From: Prolixibacteraceae bacterium
GTDB taxonomy: Bacteria; Bacteroidota; Bacteroidia; Bacteroidales; Prolixibacteraceae
Reading direction: 5' to 3'
Assembly (NCBI GenBank): GCA_019459485.1
Contig: JAIBEZ010000081.1
Location: 1-50,912 of the forward strand
Length of the DNA stretch: 50,912 nucleotides
The notes beneath the pieces are model-generated. The model searched no databases. It saw only the letters and a list, made by a program, of their open reading frames with translations, and was not told the DNA's origin. Of the stretch, positions 16,707 through 27,100 are shown one piece after another (positions within the stretch are counted from its first letter, which is position 1; the number at the start of each line of letters is the position of its first letter). The position numbers and the translations under genes were made by a program.

Positions 16707-18796
16707 ACCAGGCCATTCCTTTTTAGCAGTGCAGTAGCGGTAGGTTCCTGCCCGCGAAATGCTTTGTACAAAATCATCGGATGTTCGCTTCCACCTTTTT
16801 CCAGAATATTTATCCTGAACGAGTCTGCTGTCTCGCGATCGAATATGCCTTTTTCCTTAAAAACCGAAAAAGCATCGGCGTCCAGCACTTCAGCCCATTT
16901 GTAGCTGTAATAACCGGCATCATAACCGCCCGAAAAAATATGAGAAAACGAGGTACTTTGCAGGCTTCCTTCAACCGGAGGGAACAAGTCGGTAGATGCG
17001 ATTGCCTGCATCTCGAATGCTTTCAAATCGCCATTAAAAGACTCTGTGCTATTGTGATAAGCCATATCAAGCATGGCGAAACTCAATTGCCTTTCCATCA
17101 TGTAGGCAGCCTGAAAGTTTTGTGCTTTCTGAATTTTTTTTATGAGTTCTTCGGGCATTGTTTCACCAGTTTCGAAATGAACGGCAAACTGATCGAGCCA
17201 CTCCTTTTCGTAGGCCCAGTTTTCGTGAATCTGCGAGGGCAGCTCAACAAAGTCCCAATACACATTGGTTCCTGAAGTTCCGGGAAACTGGCATTGCGAC
17301 AACATTCCGTGCAAGCCATGTCCAAATTCATGCAAAAAAGTAGTCACTTCGTCGAAAGTGAGCAACGAAGGCGCATTTTCGGTCGGTTTCGAGAAATTAG
17401 TTACCAGCGAAACATGCGGCCTGATTTGATTTCCGTTGACATTCGATTGTGTTCGGTAGTCGGTCATCCAAGCACCCGAACGTTTCCCTTCGCGAGGGAA
17501 GAAATCGAGATACAACACCGCCACAAACCGGTCATTCTCGTCGAGTACTTCGTAAGCAGTTACATCAGGATGGTAAACTTCTATGCTTCTATTTTCTTTT
17601 AAATGAAGTCCGTAAAGACGTTTTGCCAGCGAAAAAACACCGTCAATCACTTTTTCAAGCTGAAAATAGGGCTTTACCTCTTCGTCGGTAAAATCATATT
17701 TTTCCAACTTTAATTTCTCCGAATAATACGCCCAATCCCATCGCTGAACAGTTCCGGTAAATCCCGATTTTTCAGCATATTCCTGAACTTCTTTAAATTC
17801 CGCTGAAGCAAAAGTGTTTGATTTCTGATGCAAATCAGCCAAGAATCCGATTACTTTTTCGGGAGTTTCTGCCATTCTTTCCTGAAGTTTATATTCGGCA
17901 TGGGTCGTAAAACCAAGCAGGTTGGCCTTTTCCAACCTCAACTCAACAATCCGCTTAATGACTTCATTATTGTCAAATTCATTTCCGTGATTACCCCTTG
18001 AACTTGACGCACGGAACATTTGCTCACGCAAACGGCGGTTGTCGGCATATTTCAGGAAAGGCACATAACTTGGGTATTGTAGATTAAACAGCCAACCTTC
18101 CTTTTCCTTATATTTAGCCGTTTGTGCTGCCATTTCAACAATCGACTCCGGAAGTCCGCCCAAATCTTTTTCATCAGTAATAAGCAACTCAAACGCATTG
18201 GTTTCGGCCAGTACATTTTGCTGAAATGTTAGACCAAGCTGCGACAATTCTTTGGTTATCTCGCGGTACGTTGCTTTGTCTGTATCGTTCAGATTGGCGC
18301 CGCTGCGAACAAACCGGCGATAAGTTTTTTCGAGCAAGGTGGTTTCTTCGGCATTTAAAACCAGGCTTTCGCGCTGATCGTAAACCGCTTTTATCCGTGC
18401 GAAAAGTTGCTCATTCAGCGTAATATCGTTCCCGAAATCCGAAAGCTTTGGTGCAATGTCCTGAGCGATTTTCTGCATCTCGTCGCAGGTTTCAGCCGAA
18501 TTCAGGTTAAAGAAAATGCCTTTAATGCGTTCCAGTCTTTCTCCGGCCAGATCGAGTGCCACGATGGTATTGGCAAAATCAGGCTTCTCCGGAAGGTCAA
18601 TAATTTTCTGAACTTCCTGCTTCGCTTCTTCGATGGCAGAATCAAATGCCGGAAGATAGTGTTCTATTTTAACCAAGCCGAACGGCGCTGTTTGGTGAAT
18701 TCCCTGAAAGGGTTGTAACAATGGATTGGCCTCCCCCCGTCCCCCTCCAAAAGAGGGGGAGAAAGAACCGGTATTTGTAGATTTTAGTTTTGACAT
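16703..18796 (-). CDS. M3-family metallopeptidase (Dcp/oligopeptidase A-like)
   Basis: At 697 residues it has the usual length of peptidyl-dipeptidase Dcp or oligopeptidase A. The zinc site HEFGH, in FLHEFGHGLHGML, lies near residue 488. Other family landmarks are ELPSQIHENW, YSYKWAEVLDADAF and HPMILYKAFRGQEP. No signal peptide is evident, so it probably degrades short peptides in the cytoplasm. I chose ATG 18796; an upstream GTG at 18820 is possible. Residues about 7-22 (STNTGSFSPSFGGGRGE) are unusual. They come from a C/G-run hairpin repeat of the kind normally seen between genes, inserted before the conserved start of the fold. The flavin reductase gene lies upstream on the same strand. 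Confidence 0.93.
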   Translation of the reverse strand: MSKLKSTNTGSFSPSFGGGRGEANPLLQPFQGIHQTAPFGLVKIEHYLPAFDSAIEEAKQEVQKIIDLPEKPDFANTIVALDLAGERLERIKGIFFNLNSAETCDEMQKIAQDIAPKLSDFGNDITLNEQLFARIKAVYDQRESLVLNAEETTLLEKTYRRFVRSGANLNDTDKATYREITKELSQLGLTFQQNVLAETNAFELLITDEKDLGGLPESIVEMAAQTAKYKEKEGWLFNLQYPSYVPFLKYADNRRLREQMFRASSSRGNHGNEFDNNEVIKRIVELRLEKANLLGFTTHAEYKLQERMAETPEKVIGFLADLHQKSNTFASAEFKEVQEYAEKSGFTGTVQRWDWAYYSEKLKLEKYDFTDEEVKPYFQLEKVIDGVFSLAKRLYGLHLKENRSIEVYHPDVTAYEVLDENDRFVAVLYLDFFPREGKRSGAWMTDYRTQSNVNGNQIRPHVSLVTNFSKPTENAPSLLTFDEVTTFLHEFGHGLHGMLSQCQFPGTSGTNVYWDFVELPSQIHENWAYEKEWLDQFAVHFETGETMPEELIKKIQKAQNFQAAYMMERQLSFAMLDMAYHNSTESFNGDLKAFEMQAIASTDLFPPVEGSLQSTSFSHIFSGGYDAGYYSYKWAEVLDADAFSVFKEKGIFDRETADSFRINILEKGGSEHPMILYKAFRGQEPTATALLKRNGLV
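18725..18775. repeat. C/G-run palindromic repeat within the M3 peptidase 5' end
   Basis: The core TCCCCCTCC-AAAA-GAGGGGGAG forms a hairpin, preceded by a second run of Cs. It is translated in frame as the Gly/Ser-rich N-terminal extension of the peptidase. A related C/G-run motif lies near 6015-6050. Such motifs are common between genes in Bacteroidota, from general knowledge. Confidence 0.55.
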
Positions 18797-18972
18797 ATTG
18801 ATTTTGTTTTTAATAATCACTTTTAAATTTCCGGTTGATGAGCTCCTCTTGAAGTGCCAAATTGGCTCCTCAAGTTTTATATTCCTGAGAAGTCAACTTA
18901 AACATAACATCCTACAGAAAACGTAAGTTATCTTTCCTTGTTCTTTTTCTGTAAACTGAGACTGACCACTGC

Positions 18973-19548
18973 TTACTTCTTTTTCTTCTTCTCCACCGAC
19001 CATCCAAATTTGCCAATCGGGTCGCCCATTTTGAAATAATGCCCATGAGAATAGATCAGCGGATTCGATTTTTTCAGGCTGAATGCGCCGGTTTCCGGGT
19101 CGATGTAACGATCGTCGGCAATCACGTTTACCACTTCTGAAATGAACATGTGATGAACACCCAGCTCGATGATTTGTTTCACCTTGCATTCGATACTGAC
19201 AGGCGCTTCGGCCAAAATAGGTGCTTTTACAATGGTTGCAGGCGCCGGGGTCAAACCCATCTCTTTCCATTTATTGTATTTCCTGCCCGAGCGGCAACCA
19301 CACCAATCAGTTGCGCGGGCAAGTTCTTCGGTGGTCAGATTGATCACATATTCGCCCGTCCGTTTAATGATTTCGTATGAATGTCGACCTGGCCGAACCG
19401 AAATGTAGCACATCGGCGGATCGCTGCTGATGGTACCCGTCCAGGCAATTGTTAGCAGGTTGTATTCTTCGGGAGTTTCGCCACATGTAACCAATACCGC
19501 CGGAAGCGGATAAATCATGGTTCCGGGTTTCCAATTTACTTTTGCCAT
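18973..19548 (-). CDS. Flavin reductase family protein
   Basis: 191 residues. The fold signature of flavin-reductase-like FMN-binding proteins is visible: PLPAVLVTCG, NLLTIAWTGTISSDPPMCYISVRPGRHSYEII, then GEYVINL and a C-terminal GHYF. Relatives bind FMN and either supply reduced flavin to a monooxygenase or bind flavin with no assigned reaction; which applies is not visible. The C-terminus ends in an unusual run of lysines (VEKKKKK). The gene lies upstream of and on the same strand as the M3 peptidase, 176 bp away. A TATTTTTG match to the -7 element lies on the minus strand at 19580-19587, about 32 bp before the start. Confidence 0.88.
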   Translation of the reverse strand: MAKVNWKPGTMIYPLPAVLVTCGETPEEYNLLTIAWTGTISSDPPMCYISVRPGRHSYEIIKRTGEYVINLTTEELARATDWCGCRSGRKYNKWKEMGLTPAPATIVKAPILAEAPVSIECKVKQIIELGVHHMFISEVVNVIADDRYIDPETGAFSLKKSNPLIYSHGHYFKMGDPIGKFGWSVEKKKKK

Positions 19549-20019
19549 TTTTTTTGTATTAAAAAAGAGATTCCGCCTGCAAAAATAACAAATCTCTGGC
19601 TAGTATTGGGGTTCAGAATAAATGAGCCAACTCTTCGAATTGCCATGCTGTGATCAGGTCAATTCCCGAATAGATGTTGTTCAGTGTCTTTGCAGCCCAT
19701 ACGTTTAAACTTATGCAAAGATGCCATAGAAATTCATTCAACTTCTTTTTCTGGATTTTGATGGATACATACATCAAAATCAAGTCAGTGCGGGGTTGAT
19801 TATCGATTCAAAAGATTATCTTTATATTACGGCTTGTGATTATGCTGGGGAAAAAGGTGTAGGGGCAAATAACGGATCACGGATCCGTAGTGAAGAGATA
19901 CAGATTGCAAATCGGCACCAGCGCCTCGAACATTATTGTGCTTATCCGGAGAGCCTAGGTTTGTAAATTTATGGTTTGGAATATCGAATGAAAAGATTTG
20001 TTATTGATACAAGTAGGAT
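19549..20019. other. Intergenic region with possible gene remnants
   Basis: 471 bp between the flavin reductase and CotH-like genes. Two short frames read somewhat protein-like. One is on the plus strand, about 19729-19965, ending CAYPESLGL. The other is on the minus strand, 19613 to about 19800, ending TAWQFEELAHLF. Neither has a recognisable family or a good start, so they may be degraded ends of lost genes or chance. No clear promoter was seen for the gene at 20020. Confidence 0.35.
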
Positions 20020-22656
20020 ATGAGGTTTATATTTATTGCAATTTGCGTATTATTCTCACTTTTGATAAATGCACAAGAGAAGGAGTCTTTTAATAATGAA
20101 TTGAATTATTCAGACTCTATATTGATTGATTATTACAGTCATCATTATTTTCCTGAAATGGATGAGGCTGACAGTATTGTTTCAAAACACTTTGGTACCA
20201 AACTAAAAAGTGCAAGCAGTTATAGCAACAGCATTTCATTCTCACATAAAGCAGGCTATTTTACAAATGCCTTTTCATTACAATTGTCATTAAGTCAACA
20301 ATCACAAGAATATAAAATTTATTATTCCACAGATGGATCAGTACCTAGTGATACAAGCAATATATATACAGAACCCATTGAAGTTACGAAACCAGATAGT
20401 GCTCTGTATGGCTTTAAGGCCTTTGTGATTAGGGCTGTTGTTTATGATGGTACGACTCAGGTCAGCAAGGTTTTTACTAATACCTACATAGTAGGTGAGG
20501 AATTATCTAGTAGGTATAGTTTTCCTGTTATTTCCTTGGTAACCGACCCCGATAATTTCTTCGATTATGATATTGGTATCTATATAAGAGGGGCAACATA
20601 CGATCCTGCAAACCCTAATTGGAGTGGAAATAATCACCAAAGGGGAATTGATTGGGAGCGTGATGTGCATATTCAATATTTTACTAAAGAAGGACATCTG
20701 GTTCTTGATCAGGATGCTGGGGTTAGAATACATGGTGGACTTCAACGCAATGCAGCACAAAAGTCACTTCGTTTATTCGCCCGTTCTGAGTATGGTAAAA
20801 GCACATTCGATTACCAGATGCTTCCGCAGAACACCAAAAATAGTTATAAACGCTTCATTCTTCGTACTTCTTACGGATGTTGGAATAATACTATTATTAA
20901 AGATGGTCTAAGTGCTCAACTTATTAAAGGTTTAGGCATAGAATCACAGGGGTATAGACCTGTAATCGTTCTTCTGAATGGTGATTATTGGGGTATTCAG
21001 ACTGTTCGTGATTATTTAGGGATCCATCATTTTGAGGATAAGTACAGTATAGATAAAGAGTCCGTTAATATTGGCCTGAACAACATACTTTACGAAGGAA
21101 CTGTTAATAGCTACGAAGAAATAGAAACGATAATTGATGCCTCCGATTTTAGCGCTGATATATTTTATGAGCAAATGGATAATTGGCTTGATATACCGAA
21201 TTTAACTAATTACTATAATACTGAGATTTACCTAAATAACTACGATTGGCCAAGTGGTAATCGTCAACATTGGAATAGTTTAGAGTACGATACCAAACTA
21301 CGTTGGATATTTTTTGATTTGGATGCTGCCTTTAATGGGAGAGGAGGTGTAAGTTACAATGCCTTACACAAGGCTACTGTTGCATCAAGTGGTTGGCCTA
21401 ATCCACCTAACTCGGTAAAGCTTTTGGCCAGTTTAATTCACAACCCGAAGTTCAAAGCACTATTTGTTACCAATGCAGCCTATTTAATGAATTACTATTT
21501 CGATAAGGATATTGTTATTCCTCAAATAGAAGAAATGAAGCAGGAGTATTTGCCAGAAGTTGCTGAACACTGCGTTCGTTGGAATTTAGGTAAAGAATCA
21601 ACATGGGTGTCAAGCGTTAATTCTAGCTTAATTGATTTTGCCAAAGACCGACGTAGTCATGTCACCAAGCATTATATAGCTGAGTTTGGTTTGTCAGGCA
21701 CGTCGGAACTCACCCTGCGCTGTGTTGGCCCTGCTTTAGATGAGTCCGTAAGTTGTGGTCATATCTATATAAATAAGCAGATTATACCAAAAGATAACAA
21801 TACGGGTATTTACTTTAATGATGTAAATATAGAATTAACCGCTGTTGCTGCTTCTGGTTATGAGTTTGAAAGGTGGCGTGACGGAACTTATGATAATCCA
21901 CGTTCAATAGTTTTAAGTGCGGATACTGAATATATAGCAGAGTTCAAAGAGAATCCAAATAACAATTTCGATATAGTAATTAATGAGGCTTTGGCTAAAA
22001 ACACTTCAGGAACTAAAGATAATTATGGAGAGTTTGAAGATTGGTTTGAACTTTACAATAGGAGTAATTACCCTTTAAATATATCGGGCTTTTACCTCAC
22101 AAATGACCTTCAGCTCCCATTTAAGTGGCAGTTGAGTGAATCTAATTCCTTTGCATTTCGTCCACACGAATACAAGGTGTTTTTTGCCGATAAAGAAACT
22201 TGTCAGGGCGATTTACATACAAACTTTAAACTAAGCAATGAGGGTAAAACTATTGCACTTGTTAAGATGGTTAACGAAATACCAGTGATCATTGATTCGT
22301 TGGCTTATCCTCCATTGAATGATAATATTTCATATGGCAAGGTAGAGGGTACGCTATATGACTACTGTAAATATACAAGGCCAACTCCTCGTTTGCCAAA
22401 TGATTCAGAGCTAAGTGTAATATATCATAAAGGAATAAAAGTATTTCCGAACCCAGCTCAACGTAAAATTACGATTAGTGCAGAAACAACAATTAAAGAA
22501 GTATCTATTTGGACAATAAACGGAATTAAAGTGTTTAGTGAGCGCTATAATAAAAACTGGGTAAATGTTTCCCTTCCTAACCTAAACCATGGAATTTATG
22601 TTGTTGATGTGAAATATATCAATGGTTCAGATAGGATAAAGTTAATTGTCAATTAA
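20020..22656 (+). CDS. Secreted CotH-like kinase-fold protein with lamin-tail and type IX sorting domains
   Basis: 878 residues. A signal peptide (about 1-18) is followed by a chitobiase C-terminal-like segment (85-150, YKIYYSTDGSVPS). A CotH domain covers about 190-530 (VRIHGGLQRNAAQKSLRLF; IFFDLDAAFNG). An InlB-type B-repeat follows (about 560-645, GYEFERWRDG), then a lamin-tail domain (about 655-770, IVINEALAKN, EDWFELYN) and a Por secretion C-terminal sorting domain (about 800-878, VFPNPAQRKITI). It should be exported across the outer membrane by type IX secretion and anchored or released. CotH relatives include spore-coat protein kinases, but activity of bacterial secreted forms is not generally established. 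The gene is visibly more A+T-rich than its neighbours, suggesting transfer. Confidence 0.9.
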   Translation: MRFIFIAICVLFSLLINAQEKESFNNELNYSDSILIDYYSHHYFPEMDEADSIVSKHFGTKLKSASSYSNSISFSHKAGYFTNAFSLQLSLSQQSQEYKIYYSTDGSVPSDTSNIYTEPIEVTKPDSALYGFKAFVIRAVVYDGTTQVSKVFTNTYIVGEELSSRYSFPVISLVTDPDNFFDYDIGIYIRGATYDPANPNWSGNNHQRGIDWERDVHIQYFTKEGHLVLDQDAGVRIHGGLQRNAAQKSLRLFARSEYGKSTFDYQMLPQNTKNSYKRFILRTSYGCWNNTIIKDGLSAQLIKGLGIESQGYRPVIVLLNGDYWGIQTVRDYLGIHHFEDKYSIDKESVNIGLNNILYEGTVNSYEEIETIIDASDFSADIFYEQMDNWLDIPNLTNYYNTEIYLNNYDWPSGNRQHWNSLEYDTKLRWIFFDLDAAFNGRGGVSYNALHKATVASSGWPNPPNSVKLLASLIHNPKFKALFVTNAAYLMNYYFDKDIVIPQIEEMKQEYLPEVAEHCVRWNLGKESTWVSSVNSSLIDFAKDRRSHVTKHYIAEFGLSGTSELTLRCVGPALDESVSCGHIYINKQIIPKDNNTGIYFNDVNIELTAVAASGYEFERWRDGTYDNPRSIVLSADTEYIAEFKENPNNNFDIVINEALAKNTSGTKDNYGEFEDWFELYNRSNYPLNISGFYLTNDLQLPFKWQLSESNSFAFRPHEYKVFFADKETCQGDLHTNFKLSNEGKTIALVKMVNEIPVIIDSLAYPPLNDNISYGKVEGTLYDYCKYTRPTPRLPNDSELSVIYHKGIKVFPNPAQRKITISAETTIKEVSIWTINGIKVFSERYNKNWVNVSLPNLNHGIYVVDVKYINGSDRIKLIVN

Positions 22657-22674
22657 TTCACTACAAAAAAATAA

Positions 22675-22737
22675 ACCACAGATTACACAGATTTACACAG
22701 AGATAAATAATCTGTGTGAATCTGCGTAATCTGTGGT
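22675..22737. terminator. Convergent-gene hairpin / dispersed palindromic repeat
   Basis: Two 27-nt arms (22675-22701 and 22711-22737) pair at 25 of 27 positions around GATAAATAA. The motif contains CCACAGATTACACAG and its complement. It sits exactly between the convergent ends of the CotH-like gene and the efflux operon, so it could terminate both. This motif is also known to me as a widespread interspersed repeat in environmental bacteria. Confidence 0.7.
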
Positions 22738-22755
22738 CAGATAATTGGTTCAATC

Positions 22756-24147
22756 TTATTCCCAACCGCCGCCCAATGCACGGTAGAGTGTTACCACAGC
22801 ATTCAACTGCTGCAACTGGTCGTTCACGCTGCTTAACTGCGCCGACAATAAACTGGTTTGTGCGTTCAGAACTTCCGTATAAGTGGCCGAACCGTAGGTC
22901 AGCAACTCTTTGGTGTAGTCAACCGATTTGATCAATGCATCGAGCTGAAGTTGGCGCAGAGCTATTTTCTGAACCGCCGATTCGTACGATCCCAGCGTAT
23001 TGTGCACTTCCTGACCGGCTTTCAGCAAAGTACTTCTGAAACTGATCAACGCTTCTTCCTGTTGTGCCTGTGAAACTTTCAGGCGGGTAGTATTGATCTT
23101 TTTATTGAAAATAGGTTGAGCAAGTCCGCCGATTACATTGGCAGCAAACGAAATCGGATCGATCAACTTGTCGAGATCGGCGGCGGCAAATCCCGCAGAG
23201 GCGGTCAATGTGAGTGCCGGATAAAAATAGGCGCGGGCATTACCGGTTATTTCATATGCACTCATCAGGGCGTATTCGGCTTGCATCACATCTGGCCGGT
23301 TATCCAGCATTTGGGCCGGAATTCCGGTTTGCAATGCTGCTGACAATGTCTGTTCTTCGATCTTTCCACGTTCCACAGTTCCGGGCACCCTTCCGAGCAA
23401 CAGGCAAAGTGCATTTTCCGTTTCACGTATCTGTTGTTCCAAATCCGGAATGGTAACTTCAGCAGCATAACGTGCAGCTTCGCTCTGTACAATGGCGGCT
23501 CCGGTTACCCGTCCGCTTTCTTTCAGCACCTTTAAGGTTTCAACGAGGTCGATGTTGTTTTTTACAGTTAGTTGGGTAATTGCCAGTTTTGCATCAAGGC
23601 CAACCAATGCGTAATATGCCGATGCAATATTGGAAATCAGGCGTGTTTGAACCGCCTTCTGACCGGCATCGCTGGCCAGCAGATTGGTATATGCTGCACG
23701 TTTCGAACTGCGCAACTTACCCCACAAATCAACTTCCCAACTTGCGTCGGCTGAGAGTTGATAGGTACTTACTTCACGCGGTCCGTCAGGATAAATCGAC
23801 TCCGGATTCCGCGTATATATTCCTTTACCATTTGCCGAAACACTTGGCAATAAAGCCGCTTTGCTTTGCGAAAAATAAGCTTCAGCTTCCATCACTTTCT
23901 GCACGGCAAGCTGCAAATCCAGGTTGTTATTCAACCCTTCCTGAATGAGTTTTTGCAGATGAGTTTCGGTAAAAAGCTCACGCCAGGGTTTTTCGGCCAA
24001 GTTCGCCGAATCGGATGTTGCGGTGTTGCCGAAGAGTCCGTCGGTAGAAACGGCTCCACGCTGATAGTGTTTCGATGTATTGCACGAAACCAGTATTGCA
24101 GCTAATCCGGCAACCAGTATAATTTGTTTGATCGAATATGTCTTCAT
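22756..24147 (-). CDS. RND efflux outer-membrane factor (TolC/NodT family lipoprotein)
   Basis: 463 residues from ATG 24147; in-frame upstream codons to 24195 overlap the preceding gene's tail and are less likely. A lipoprotein signal ends in LVSC, with Cys22 as the lipidated residue. The rest is the duplicated outer-membrane efflux domain: PWRELFTETHLQKLIQEGLNNNLDLQ, then AAEVTIPDLEQQIRETENALCLLLG, and TYTEVLNAQTSLLSAQL near the end. It would form the trimeric outer-membrane channel for the adaptor and pump encoded just upstream in the same operon. It is the last gene of the operon and faces a strong hairpin at 22675-22737. Confidence 0.95.
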   Translation of the reverse strand: MKTYSIKQIILVAGLAAILVSCNTSKHYQRGAVSTDGLFGNTATSDSANLAEKPWRELFTETHLQKLIQEGLNNNLDLQLAVQKVMEAEAYFSQSKAALLPSVSANGKGIYTRNPESIYPDGPREVSTYQLSADASWEVDLWGKLRSSKRAAYTNLLASDAGQKAVQTRLISNIASAYYALVGLDAKLAITQLTVKNNIDLVETLKVLKESGRVTGAAIVQSEAARYAAEVTIPDLEQQIRETENALCLLLGRVPGTVERGKIEEQTLSAALQTGIPAQMLDNRPDVMQAEYALMSAYEITGNARAYFYPALTLTASAGFAAADLDKLIDPISFAANVIGGLAQPIFNKKINTTRLKVSQAQQEEALISFRSTLLKAGQEVHNTLGSYESAVQKIALRQLQLDALIKSVDYTKELLTYGSATYTEVLNAQTSLLSAQLSSVNDQLQQLNAVVTLYRALGGGWE

Positions 24148-24169
24148 AATTATTGTATTTCTGTATTCG

Positions 24170-27100
24170 TTAACCTTCAAATTCTTCATTGTCACCTTCC
24201 AGGCTGTTCAATTCCGAAATAGGTTGTTTTTCCGGTTTTTTTACCTTTTCCTGAAGTGTTTGGAAGATCACAAACATGGCAGGGATCACCAGAATCCCAA
24301 TCATAGTTCCAATCAACATACCACCAACAGCGCCCACTCCGATTGATCGGTTCGCGTTGGCACCAACTCCACTGCTGATTACCAAAGGAATAAGTCCGAA
24401 GATAAAGGCGAATGAAGTCATCAGGATTGGCCGTAAACGGGCGATGGCTCCATCGATAGCCGCTTGAACAATGCTCATTCCGCGGTGACGGCGCTGTAAG
24501 GCAAACTCAACAATCAGGATCGCATTTTTGGCAAGCAAACCTAAAAGCATGATCAGCGAAATTTGCAGGTAAATATTGTTCTCTACACCCATAATTTTGG
24601 CGAAGATGAACGAGCCTGCTATACCAATTGGGAGCGAAAACAGAATTGAAAGCGGCAAAATAAAACTTTCGTACTGGGCTGCAAGCAGGAAATAAACAAA
24701 GATAATGCTCAGTGCAAAAATCAGGATCGACTGGTTACCCGATGCTATTTCTTCGCGGGTCAGGCCGGAGAATTCGTAACCATAACCAAGCGGCAATGTT
24801 TGTTCAGCCACTTCCTGAACAGCCTTAATGGCATCGCCGGTACTGTAACCAAAGTTGGGCGCCCCGGTTACCGAAATAGCCGTGTACATGTTGAAACGTG
24901 AGATATTTTCAGGACCAAAAACCCGCTTCATCGTAATGAATTCGGTGATTGGAGCCATTTCGCCGGTTGAAGTCCTTACAAAAATATTGTTCATGTCTTC
25001 AGGATTTCCACGGTAGTTGGGCTCTGCCTGTACCATTACTCGGTATTGTTTTCCGAAGCGGTTAAAATCGGAAGCATAAAACCCGCCGACATATCCCTGC
25101 ATGGCCGACAGTACAGAACTAACCGTAATACCTGATTGTTTACAACGGGCAACATTTACATCAACCTGGTATTGCGGAAAGTTGGTATTAAATGATGTCA
25201 TTGCATACTGAATTTCCGGACGCTGCATAAGTGTTCCAAGGAACTTTTGGGCATTCTGTTCAAACACCTTGATATCTCCACCGGTTTTGTCTTCCAGTTT
25301 CAGGTCGAAACCGTTTGACATACTGAACCCCGGAACCATTGGAGGCGAAAAGAAAACGATCTTCGCATCCCGAATTCCTGAAGTAGCGCCATATAATCTG
25401 GCGATTACGCTGTTCTGATCCTGTCCTTTTCCTTTTCGTTCTTCAAAAGGTTTCAGGCTGCAAATTAACATACCATAAGAGCTTCCGCCTCCGGCGATCA
25501 ATGAGTTACCGATTATCATGGAGCGGCCGTCCATTTCAGGAACACTTGCCAAAATACTATCGACCTGAAAGACAACCTTCCTGGTTTGCTCCAGTGAAGT
25601 TGCTGGCGGCAGGCTTATATCGACGAATATTTTTCCGGTATCTTCTGACGGAACAAATCCGGTTGGAGTCGTTTTCATCAGTACTACCAAACCAGCGGTG
25701 AAAACGACCACCAGAGCGACGGCTATCCATTTCCGTGACACAAACAAATTGGTTACTTTTCTGTAACGATCGGTCATCATGTCGAACGATGCATTGAACG
25801 AAGCATAAAGCCGCTGTTTCAAACCTTTGTTGTGTAAGTCGCTTTCGGTATGTGGTTTCAGGAGCAAGGCGCAAAGTGCGGGACTTAAGGTCAGCGCATT
25901 TACTGCTGAGATAACAATGGCCACTGCCAGCGTAATTCCGAACTGTTTGTAAAATACTCCGGTTGTTCCGGTAATAAAAGTTACCGGGATAAACACAGCC
26001 GACATAACCAGTGTGATTGACACGATGGCCGTTGAAATTTCATTCATTGCCGAAACAGCAGCTTCTTTCGCATTTTTGGCTCCCTGGTCGAGTTTTGCAT
26101 GAACTGCTTCCACTACCACAATGGCATCATCAACCACAATTCCGATGGCGAGCACCAACGCAAACAGCGTTAACAGATTGATTGTAAACCCGAAAATACT
26201 CAGAAAGAAGAAGGTACCTATAATTGAAACTGGTACTGAAATAGCTGGTATCAGTGTTGCCCTGAAATTTTGGAGGAACACAAATACTACGATGAATACA
26301 AGAATAAACGCTTCAAGCAAAGTGATGAGAACTTTTGAAATAGAGCTGTCGAGAAAGTCGTTGGCGTTAACCATTATCTTGTATTTCACTCCTGAAGGAA
26401 ATGATTTGGCAGACTCTTCGATTACTTTTTGCGCTTCAATAATTACATCGCGGGCATTCGATCCCGGAGACTGGAACACTGCCATGGTTACGCCCGGTTT
26501 GTTCATCGCCATGGTGGCAACCGAATAAGTCAATGCTCCCAGCTCAACACGGGCTACATCTTTCAGGCGTAATATATTACCATCCTTATCGGCCTTAATT
26601 ACAATGTTTTCAAATTCCTCTGGCTGACTGAGTTTCCCTTTGTATTTGATCACATACTCGAAAGATTGCTCGTTGCGCTCGCCCAGACGTCCGGGGGCGG
26701 CTTCCAGATTTTGCTCGCTCAGTGCAGCAGTAATATCGGTGGGTATCAGACCGTATGATGCCATGATGTCGGGCTTCAGCCAGATTCGCATCGAATAATC
26801 TTTTCCTCCAAAAACCATGGCCTCGCCCACACCATTCACTCGTTGAATCTGGGGCAGTAAGTTAATCTTGCTGTAGTTCTGAAGAAATATTTCGTCGAAT
26901 TCATCGACTTCGCTGTAAACCGAGAATACCAGCAACATACTGGTTTGGCGTTTGGTTACAATTACACCGGCACGGGTTACTTCCGCCGGAAGTAAACTAT
27001 TGGCGCGTGCTACACGGTTTTGAACGTTCACCGCAGCCATGTCGGGGTTGGTGCCCTGTTTAAAATAAACCTGAATACTGGCAGACCCGTTGTTACTGGC

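Noticed and set aside
16781-17275. 164-codon plus-strand frame
   Set aside because: Antisense to the M3 peptidase with its HEFGH motif; no domain of its own.
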